DNA from: Bacteroidota bacterium
GTDB lineage: Bacteria > Bacteroidota > Rhodothermia > Rhodothermales > UBA10348
DNA length: 64,000 nucleotides
Reading direction: 5' to 3'
Assembly (NCBI GenBank): GCA_029262835.1
Contig: JAJCYQ010000046.1
Coordinates: 78,714 to 142,713 of the forward strand
Below, in pieces: positions 9,701 through 15,807 of this stretch. The first letter of the stretch is position 1, and each line of letters starts with the position of its first letter. Made by a program: the position numbers and the translations under genes. The notes under the pieces are model-generated. The model did no database searches, was not told the DNA's origin, and worked only from the letters and a program-made list of their open reading frames with translations.

Positions 9701-10295
9701 CCACGACGTCGACGTTGTACTGCTTCGCCCAGCGCAGCAGCACCTCGTTGCAGGTGTGCTGGTCCGGGATATTGTGGTCCTGGATTTCAATGAAGTAGTC
9801 GTCTCCGAATATCTCCAGCCATGATTCGAAAACCCCGCGCGCGGCATCTTCTCCTTTCTTCAGAATGGTCTGGAGCACCTGGCCCTGCAGGCAACAGGTC
9901 GTGGCTATAAGTCCTTCGGAGTGCTCCCGAAGCGTGTTCAGGTCAATCCTGGGCTTGTAATAGTAGCCCTCCGTAAAGGACAGCGACGAGAGTCGGATCA
10001 GATTCCGGTAGCCCGTCAGGTTCTTGGCCAGAAGCACCTGGTGATACCGCGTGCGGTCGGAGCGGTCGGCCATCGGCGACGCCGTGACGTAGAATTCGCA
10101 GCCGATGATGGGTTTGATATTCCTGCGCCGGGCGGTCGTGTAGAATTCGGGGACGCCGAACAGGTTGCCGTGGTCCGTAATGGCCATCGCGGGCATCTCG
10201 AGCCGCTCCGCCTTCTCGAGCAGATTGGAAATCCGGGCTGCGCCATCGAGCAGGGAATACTGGGTATGGCAGTGCAGATGGCAGAATGGCGTCAT
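6795..10295 (-). CDS. dnaE: DNA polymerase III subunit alpha
   Basis: This is the replicative polymerase catalytic subunit (1166 residues, normal for DnaE1). The N-terminal PHP domain begins HLHCHTQYSLLDG and includes AITDHGNLFG. The polymerase catalytic aspartates lie in PDIDIDFDDRGR near residues 396-407. Further motifs include VGPGRGSAAGS and the tandem helix-hairpin-helix region around GFNKSHAAAYS. An OB-fold follows near residues 1000-1080. A long antisense open frame overlaps it but is a shadow. dnaE and yidD form a minus-strand pair. Confidence 0.98.
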   Translation of the reverse strand: MTPFCHLHCHTQYSLLDGAARISNLLEKAERLEMPAMAITDHGNLFGVPEFYTTARRRNIKPIIGCEFYVTASPMADRSDRTRYHQVLLAKNLTGYRNLIRLSSLSFTEGYYYKPRIDLNTLREHSEGLIATTCCLQGQVLQTILKKGEDAARGVFESWLEIFGDDYFIEIQDHNIPDQHTCNEVLLRWAKQYNVDVVATNDVHYVEQEDSEAQDVLLCLQTGKDLYDPNRMRFENNQFYLKTASEMEQALRDVDAGVVRQALESTVNIADRCSLELPMGELLMPHYPLPAEFNNDMDAFLRHMVYERARTRYPEMPAHVGERIDKELGIIKEMGYAGYFLIVQDFTTAARDLGVSVGPGRGSAAGSIVAYCLGITNVDPLAFDLLFERFLNPERVSMPDIDIDFDDRGRSKVIDYVVQKYGRESVCQIVTFGTMGPRSVIRDVARVLQVPLMEADRIAKLIPEGPKASLASAIEEVKEFRELENGDNEQLRKLIHYAKVLEGSARHTGVHAAGVIIAPGRVSDYVPISVAKGKSGSEDVITTQYDGKWVEAFGLLKMDFLGLKTLTVINDALDLIRQNHGLEIDLEQIPQDDEVTFELFQRGDTVSIFQFESSGMREWLRKLQPTTIDDLIAMNALYRPGPMDNIPTYIARKHGDEPVSYPHAMLEPILEPTYGIPVYQEQVMQMAQVMGGYSLGGADILRRAMGKKKHSEMITQREKFLAGAAERDVDEKTASDVFDLMAKFAGYGFNKSHAAAYSIVAYQTAYLKAHYPAEFMAAAMTNEMGDNKKLAIVLEEARHLGLDILPPSVNDSLARFSVDDGRIRFGLGAIKGLGMGAIEVVVQERDKAGPFDSLFDFARRVDMRTVNKKALESLVRAGAMDTLEGHRAQLLEAVETAVAYGQQVQADAAAGAMSLFGEPGGDGSAQMEPAMPGSVSPWPRSRMLKEERETMGFYITGHPLEAFGPEARAFASADIVDIPELVAKEPPTDDSWQARSNRPQHAFCGIITEVQHRVTRNGKPFAFCQVEDYSGQAEVVCFSNTYDKVQQYLQVDAIVLIRGAVEVRGGSNKIMANDITPMWKVREQMIRSLVIRMSVEDLRMEQVDALEGMLADQRGSCKLYFDLLSGRDPRPRRILSRTCVIDPNQDVMTGLAALFGQRSIVVEGES

Positions 10296-10384
10296 GGAGC
10301 GCGGAGAGTAGAGTCGTTCAGGTGCGGATCATTCAGTACGTCCGGAAATAAACCATCCACCGTGATGCAATCAACCTGATATCC

Positions 10385-11062
10385 ATGAATTCTGCCCCCC
10401 CGATTCTATGTGTAGACCACGGAGCACTGAGTGACCTCATGTTCTGGGAGCAGTTGGCCCGTGCGCTGCAAGAGGCTGGCGCGGCCCGGCCAGCGCCTGT
10501 ACTTCTTTTGGGAAGTGGCGACGAGGCGGAGTCGGCAATGGGCGGGTTGGTTGCCGAGCGCGCGCGCCGCCAGGGCGAACTGACTGTTCCTCCAGATGCG
10601 AACGCCGCGTTCGAACGGGCCATCCGTGAACAGAGCAAGTCGGCTGTGTTCCGGCTGACAGATGCCGGGGTGTCCGCTGTCGGATTCGTGGGTGCTGACC
10701 GGGGGCTGCTTGCCGTGCGTGACGGGGAGGTTCATGCCGGCGCGTGGCATCAGGTTGCACGGCTGGCTGCGGATGGCGTTGTCTGTCTTGTTTCCTGTGT
10801 CGCTGCCGGGCCGGCATGGACGGATGTCCATCCGGTCCGGGTTGCTCGTGCCGTACGTGCGAAAATGGAATGGGAGTCGCCATATACTGTTATGGCACAA
10901 CGAAATGTAGATAATATGCCGGACACCGGCAGCTTGGTTTCACAGGATCAGTTGGCTCGTCTGGTCGATGAGGGGTGCGTGGTCCAGGAACTGATCCATC
11001 TCGTGAATGAGCCGGTTCACGTGGCGCATGCATCGCGCTGGTCGCTTGTCTCCAAATCCTGA
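10385..11062 (+). CDS. Divergent amino-acid-kinase-like protein, probably catalytically altered
   Basis: The 225-residue protein is not a clear member of a named family. Its middle, especially LTDAGVSAVGFVGADRGLL, resembles the acetylglutamate kinase pattern (LxxxGxxAVGLxGxDxGLL), and the spacing to the later VHPVRVARAVRAKM fits the kinase C-terminal helix. The N-terminal lysine/glycine phosphate loop expected in such kinases (K-x-GG) is absent; VDHGALSD stands there instead. I therefore infer an amino-acid-kinase fold that has lost or changed activity. It is divergent from dnaE and precedes the Hc1-like histone gene, which has its own promoter. Confidence 0.6.
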   Translation: MNSAPPILCVDHGALSDLMFWEQLARALQEAGAARPAPVLLLGSGDEAESAMGGLVAERARRQGELTVPPDANAAFERAIREQSKSAVFRLTDAGVSAVGFVGADRGLLAVRDGEVHAGAWHQVARLAADGVVCLVSCVAAGPAWTDVHPVRVARAVRAKMEWESPYTVMAQRNVDNMPDTGSLVSQDQLARLVDEGCVVQELIHLVNEPVHVAHASRWSLVSKS

Positions 11063-11098
11063 AAAGTGCCCTGATTATATCCCAAAAGCGATATTTTC

Positions 11099-11128
11099 TT
11101 GACACGTGTGCACATTCGGCTTACTTTG
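11099..11128 (+). promoter_or_regulatory. Bacteroidota-type promoter for the Hc1-like gene
   Basis: A -33 element TTG (11099-11101, in the context CTTGACAC) is followed after 19 bases by TTACTTTG (11121-11128), a 7-of-8 match to the Bacteroidota -7 consensus TAnnTTTG. The spacing is the standard one. The predicted transcript begins near 11135 and carries about 60 bases of leader before the ATG at 11195. Confidence 0.6.
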
Positions 11129-11194
11129 GTCGCCATCAATCACGAGGTAGTCGACTCCTCGTTGAGCCATCGTATCACCCAAAGAGGAAATGAA

Positions 11195-11371
11195 ATGAGC
11201 AGATTTGCCGACCTGAAGAACTTTGTAGACGCACTCGAAGACGACTTTTCGAAGTTCTACGACAAGGGCAACAAGGCAGCCGGAACCCGCGTCCGCAAGG
11301 CCATGCAGGATATCAAGAAAATGGCCCAGGATATCCGCATTGAAGTCCAGGACAAGAAGAACGAAGGCTGA
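11195..11371 (+). CDS. Hc1-like histone H1 family protein
   Basis: The 58-residue basic protein (MSRFADLKNFVDALEDDFSK..., with GNKAAGTRVRKAMQDIKKMA) matches the short histone H1/Hc1-like proteins widespread in Bacteroidota. These are thought to bind and compact DNA; the Lys/Arg-rich helical middle fits that. I chose the ATG at 11195, which follows a purine-rich ribosome site (AAAGAGGAAATGA); an upstream in-frame ATG at 11099 lies inside the promoter. The gene is monocistronic, with its own promoter and a strong terminator, as expected for an abundant nucleoid protein. Confidence 0.9.
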   Translation: MSRFADLKNFVDALEDDFSKFYDKGNKAAGTRVRKAMQDIKKMAQDIRIEVQDKKNEG

Positions 11372-11398
11372 TACAGCTTCGATTTTCATGCTTTTCAC

Positions 11399-11437
11399 GA
11401 CGGGGCGGCGCCGCATGGCGCCGCCCCGTCGTATTTT
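11399..11437 (+). terminator. Rho-independent terminator after the Hc1-like gene
   Basis: A perfect 14-bp GC-rich stem (GACGGGGCGGCGCC at 11399-11412 pairing with 11417-11430) closes a 4-base loop GCAT. It is followed by GTATTTT. It starts 28 bases after the histone-like gene's stop. Confidence 0.92.
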
Positions 11438-11489
11438 GAAGGCTGGCTGACCCACAACTACTGCTGACCCACATCTACAATTGCGTGCC

Positions 11490-12410
11490 ATGCTTTCTGT
11501 GAACACCTACATGTCGCACCTGCTCATTCGTCCATTCCGGGCCGCAGCAGTTCTGCTGCTCCTTCTGGCGGTGCCCGAAGTGGCTGCGCAGGATGCCCCG
11601 CCGGCTGATGATAACGCGCCCTTGTGGACCCGATCGGTCATTGGTACCGTGTCAGGCTCCCAGGCCGGCTTCCAGAACTGGGCGGAAGGCGGCGTCAACA
11701 CGCTGGCCCTGTCTCTTGGGCTGAATGGTACGGCGACGCGCACGGAAGGTGTGTGGGCGCAGAAGCATACGCTGCGGCTGACATACGGTGTGGTCAAACA
11801 GGATACACTCGACTTCCGCAAGGCTGAAGATCTGATTCGGTTCACATCGTCTCTCACGTACAATGGTGAGGGCAAGGCCCGTCTGTTCAAACCCACGGTC
11901 GCTTTCGGTGCCCGTACCCAATTCGCACCCGGATTCAATTTTGACAAGGATCCGTTCGACGCCGGGGCGACACCACCTGTAAAGGTATCGGACATGTTGT
12001 CGCCAGGTACGTTCACCGAGTCGGTGGGCCTTTCGTGGGAGCCTGCTGAATGGTTCAGCCAGCGTCTTGGTATTGGCGCCAAGCAGACCGTTGTGCGGAT
12101 CGATCGTCTGCGCGCGCTCTACGGAGTAGATCCTGACAATGCTGTCCGCTATGAAGTGGGTATTGAAGCGTTCACGGATATTGATCGGGAAGTATTCGAA
12201 AATGTGCGTTACAAGTCCACGCTGGGCCTGTTTGCGGCGTTCAATACAGAGGACAAACCGGATATGGTTTGGGAGAACCTGGTCACCATGAAGGTCAACT
12301 CCTGGTTGCAGGTAAACTTCGAATGGGTCTTCCTGTTTGATGAGGACGTCAGCAGCGACGTGCAGATCAAGGAAGTATTCTCGGTGGGTGTATCGTACAA
12401 CCTGTTGTAG
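11490..12410 (+). CDS. DUF3078 outer-membrane beta-barrel protein
   Basis: The protein is about 306 residues from the ATG at 11490; another possible start at 11511 gives a cleaner signal peptide (MSHLLIRPFRAAAVLLLLLA). After the signal come alternating amphipathic strands and the segment GSQAGFQNWAEGGVNTLALS, characteristic of DUF3078 proteins of Bacteroidota. The C-terminus ends in strand-like FSVGVSYNLL, with an aromatic/hydrophobic outer-membrane pattern. The function of the family is unknown. It precedes a membrane zincin gene by seven bases and may be co-transcribed with it. Confidence 0.8.
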   Translation: MLSVNTYMSHLLIRPFRAAAVLLLLLAVPEVAAQDAPPADDNAPLWTRSVIGTVSGSQAGFQNWAEGGVNTLALSLGLNGTATRTEGVWAQKHTLRLTYGVVKQDTLDFRKAEDLIRFTSSLTYNGEGKARLFKPTVAFGARTQFAPGFNFDKDPFDAGATPPVKVSDMLSPGTFTESVGLSWEPAEWFSQRLGIGAKQTVVRIDRLRALYGVDPDNAVRYEVGIEAFTDIDREVFENVRYKSTLGLFAAFNTEDKPDMVWENLVTMKVNSWLQVNFEWVFLFDEDVSSDVQIKEVFSVGVSYNLL

Positions 12411-12417
12411 CCCGCCC

Positions 12418-14475
12418 ATGAACCTCTTGCGCCGCCACCCGGAGATTGTCGTCTATTCGGTGGTCGCGTGGGCGCTCTGGCTGGTCCCGGTTTTTGACAG
12501 GCTCCATGTGGAAAGCGGTGCCGTGGTGGCTGCGGTGGCCTTCTTCACGGCTGGTCTCCGAGCGCTCGGTTCCATGCGATTCCGCGAGGCGTCATTCCCT
12601 ACAGACGGTGCACGTCCGTCGGGGCTCAGATTCCGCGCGTGGTATCCTTTTGCCTATCCGCTCATCGCCGCCTTCTGGCTGACCGTTTCCGTGCTCTGGG
12701 CGCCAAACTGCGACTATCCGCGTGGCGCGCTCCTCTTCGCCACGTTTGTCTTTCCGGGTGTCGCGTTGGGCCTGGCCCTGGCCAGACTCATCCGTGACCG
12801 GGCCGCGGGCCGACGCTGGTTGTTCGTAGCCATCGGTGGGCTTATTCTCCTGGCGGGACCCCTCTACGACCTGGGACTTCACCCCCAATTCTATACGTAC
12901 AACCACGTTTTCGGCGGTGTGCTCGGCCCCATCTACGATGACGAACTGGTGGTTCGACCCGGCGTGTTCCTGTTCAGGTTGTTTACCCTCGTGTGGGCCG
13001 GCCTGCTGGTGTGTCTGGCCGACGGGCGGTGGCGGTGGGCGGCAGGTGCCTCACTGCTACTCCTGGCGGGGTACTCGCAGGCCGGCCCCCTGGGCATCAA
13101 TACGCCACCGTCCTACATGGAGCAGTCGTTCACGGGACGCGTGTCTGGCGACGGATATGAGCTCTACTACTACACGGGGCAGACCACCGATTCGCTCGTG
13201 CAGGTCATGCGCGACGAACTGGACTGGCAGATGCACCGGCTCGATTCATTGCTGCACGTGCGTCCATCGCGGCCGGTCCGGGTGTACGCCTGGCCATCGG
13301 CCGACGAACGTGCGCGGCAAACGGGCGCCCGCTATACCAGCGTCGCTCCGGTCTGGCTCCATGAACCACAGATCCATGTAGTCGCTGACCAGCTCACCCG
13401 GTTCGCATCGCATGAACTCGTACATGTATTCTCCCGCGAATTCGGTCTTCCTGTCGTGCGGGCATCGAGCATGGCCGGACTCGTTGAAGGACTTGCCGTG
13501 GCTTTTGAATCCCCCCGCGGGACGGCGCCTGCGAACCACCTGGTCGCCGCCGCCTACGGACAGAACGGCGAGCTCGATCGGCAGTTGGCGCGCGCATTGA
13601 CTCCGGCCGGATTCTGGTCCGGCAGGGGAGCGGTGTCGTACACGACGACGGGCGCCTTTGTGGCGTGGCTCGCGCGGACATACGGGGTAGAACGGCTCAC
13701 GCAGGTCTACGCCCGTGCAGACTTTGAGCACGTCTATGGAAGGGATGTCCTTGACCTCGCGGCCGAGTGGCAGCGGTCGTTGACGGCGCTTCCGGTGCTT
13801 GCCCGCTCGGCCGGCGGGGAGGCGAGAAGAAGTTTTTCGCGGCCTTCGCTCTTTGAGCAGCAGTGTCCGCACTACGTTCCACCGCGCGTGCGCGCCCTTC
13901 GTCGTGCGCTCGCAGACGGAAGCCTTGAGGGGCTGGAGTCGGTCGTGGCCAGATGGCCCGATTATACCCCCGCCAACTACGCGCTGGCGGGGGCGCACGT
14001 CCCCGTCGAGTCCTCATTGGAACCCGACCCGGCTGGTCACGCTCGGGAGCTCCGCGTTGTGGGGGGCGGCGCAGCGGAGGTGCGCCGCCTGCTGCGTGCC
14101 ATCCCCGCGCCGTCCCGAAGCGCCTACTGGTTTGAATTGGCGGCGTGGGTCGGGGAGCCAGATCGCGTAGTAGCATTCGCGGGGGAGGCCCTGCGCAGGA
14201 CCCCGCTGAGCGCAAGACGCGACAGGGCTCGGCGTGGCGAACTGCTGGAGGCCGTGGGCGGTCACGTGACGAGCGGCCCCCAGGCAGAAATAAATGCCTA
14301 CAAAAAATGGGCCCAGTCCCGTATGTTCTATACAGCGGGAGACTTCGATTCGGCGCGCGAGCGCGTGCGCGAATCACGGTTCCTGTACGCCGGGATGGGG
14401 GACGTCGCCATGATACCGGTACTTGACGAATGGATGCAGCGAATAGCGTGGCGGCAGTCCGCCGACCGCCGGTGA
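12418..14475 (+). CDS. Multi-pass membrane protein with a peptidase-MA-like zincin domain
   Basis: From the ATG at 12418 (MNLLRRHPEIVV) the protein has 685 residues. The N-terminal ~230 residues hold six or seven hydrophobic helices. A soluble domain follows with the zinc-binding motif HELVH at 332-336 and a third ligand candidate Glu357 in GLVEGLAVAFE. This is the gluzincin arrangement seen in peptidase-MA-like proteins. The C-terminal ~200 residues look helical and TPR-like. It is probably an inner-membrane protease with its active site outside the cytoplasm; the substrate is unknown. It lies between a DUF3078 barrel and a T9SS plug lipoprotein. Confidence 0.82.
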   Translation: MNLLRRHPEIVVYSVVAWALWLVPVFDRLHVESGAVVAAVAFFTAGLRALGSMRFREASFPTDGARPSGLRFRAWYPFAYPLIAAFWLTVSVLWAPNCDYPRGALLFATFVFPGVALGLALARLIRDRAAGRRWLFVAIGGLILLAGPLYDLGLHPQFYTYNHVFGGVLGPIYDDELVVRPGVFLFRLFTLVWAGLLVCLADGRWRWAAGASLLLLAGYSQAGPLGINTPPSYMEQSFTGRVSGDGYELYYYTGQTTDSLVQVMRDELDWQMHRLDSLLHVRPSRPVRVYAWPSADERARQTGARYTSVAPVWLHEPQIHVVADQLTRFASHELVHVFSREFGLPVVRASSMAGLVEGLAVAFESPRGTAPANHLVAAAYGQNGELDRQLARALTPAGFWSGRGAVSYTTTGAFVAWLARTYGVERLTQVYARADFEHVYGRDVLDLAAEWQRSLTALPVLARSAGGEARRSFSRPSLFEQQCPHYVPPRVRALRRALADGSLEGLESVVARWPDYTPANYALAGAHVPVESSLEPDPAGHARELRVVGGGAAEVRRLLRAIPAPSRSAYWFELAAWVGEPDRVVAFAGEALRRTPLSARRDRARRGELLEAVGGHVTSGPQAEINAYKKWAQSRMFYTAGDFDSARERVRESRFLYAGMGDVAMIPVLDEWMQRIAWRQSADRR

Positions 14476-14488
14476 AACGGACCCACTC

Positions 14489-15796
14489 ATGAAAAAAGGC
14501 GTGTTCTTGAAACGTGTTCACATTCCCGTATTCCTGCTGCTGCTCATGGCGGCCTGCGCGGGCTCGGAGGAGTCACGGGACGCGTCGGATGGTGGTGATG
14601 ACGAACGATCTCGCGTCGAATCCACTCCCGGGGCCCGGTTCGCTCCGGACCATGCAAGTGTGAAAACAATACAGTTGCATCCTGCCGGAGCGGAAACGGA
14701 CATTCCTGTCATCCGGGCAGATGGAGGAACCCCGCTCAGGCTGGCGTTTGACATCATGGAGTCGCAGGGGCGCCCTCTGAGCATCTACTTCTACCATGCC
14801 GACCGTTCCTGGCGACGCGACCTGGTGCCGGCTGAGTTCATGTCCCGTTTTCAGCGAGACAATATCATGGAATACCGGCCGTCTTCTGCCACGCTGCTCC
14901 GATACACGCACTACGAGTACACCTTTCCGAACGATGCTATCGATTTCACGGTCAGCGGCAACTATATCCTCCGTGTTGCCGAGCAGGGCATGGAAGAGGA
15001 TGTGCTTTTCGAGCGGCGGTTCTACGTGAGCGAACAGTCGGTGCCAGTCGATGTCCGGCTGGACGACGTCCTGCTCATCGGCTCTCAGTGGCAGGCTACG
15101 CAACCGTTCGTGACGTTTCGCCCGGAAGGGGATGATGTGAATGCGTTCGATTATTCCGTCTGTTTTACGCAGAACAGGAATTTCGGTGCTCCCCGCTGTG
15201 CGGAGACGCCATCCTTGGCCAACAGTCCGAGTGTGGCGTTCCAACTTGAGCGTGACGACGCCTTCCTGCCCGATGTCGCCCCTTTTTACCTGAATCTGGG
15301 CGTTGTGCAGCCCGGAGGCCGGATTGAACGCACGGACCAGGCGCGCACGCCGTGGCAGGCCTGGGTGGAGCCGGATTACGCCAGATTTCCGGGTACATTG
15401 CCCGCCCCGTTCCTGAATGGGCAGTCGGTGATTCTGGATGGTGTCCCGGGCGTCGGAGATCCGGCGAGGGAAGCCGAATATGTCGCAACGACGTTCCGTT
15501 TTGTGCCCCTCGGTGAGTCGCCCGTACCGGGTGGTGTTGCCCTCGCCGGCTCATTCTCGGGATGGCAATCGGATTCACTCATGACCTGGAACGCTGCCGA
15601 CCGATGGTATGAGCGGACCGTGCACATCAAGCAGGGGGAACACGAATATACCTATCGTTTCTCAGACCGCGCCCACATCCGGGCTTTTTCCGAGGGCCAA
15701 CCCCGTCTTCGTAATCAGTTTACTTCGTTCATCTATTTCAATGACGTTCGGCGCCAGACAGACCGTCTCGTAGCGGTTGTCGGCATTGTGCGTTGA
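14489..15796 (+). CDS. Type IX secretion plug-type (DUF5103) lipoprotein
   Basis: The 435-residue protein starts with a lipoprotein-like signal (FLLLLMAACAGSEESRD). The region from about 50 to 180, including GRPLSIYFYHADRSW, NDAIDFTVSGNYIL and ERRFYVSE, matches the DUF5103 domain. In the type IX secretion translocon a protein of this family (Plug) closes the periplasmic side of the SprA channel. The last ~100 residues contain ALAGSFSGWQSDSL and EHEYTYRF, which resemble a glycogen-binding-like Ig fold. T9SS sorting tails elsewhere in the window make a role in secretion plausible. It sits 14 bases after the zincin gene. Confidence 0.82.
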   Translation: MKKGVFLKRVHIPVFLLLLMAACAGSEESRDASDGGDDERSRVESTPGARFAPDHASVKTIQLHPAGAETDIPVIRADGGTPLRLAFDIMESQGRPLSIYFYHADRSWRRDLVPAEFMSRFQRDNIMEYRPSSATLLRYTHYEYTFPNDAIDFTVSGNYILRVAEQGMEEDVLFERRFYVSEQSVPVDVRLDDVLLIGSQWQATQPFVTFRPEGDDVNAFDYSVCFTQNRNFGAPRCAETPSLANSPSVAFQLERDDAFLPDVAPFYLNLGVVQPGGRIERTDQARTPWQAWVEPDYARFPGTLPAPFLNGQSVILDGVPGVGDPAREAEYVATTFRFVPLGESPVPGGVALAGSFSGWQSDSLMTWNAADRWYERTVHIKQGEHEYTYRFSDRAHIRAFSEGQPRLRNQFTSFIYFNDVRRQTDRLVAVVGIVR

Positions 15797-15807
15797 TATA
15801 ACATGTT

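Noticed and set aside
7638..9824. A 728-codon plus-strand frame
   Set aside because: It is antisense to dnaE, which is certain from its motifs; GC-rich codon bias creates such frames.
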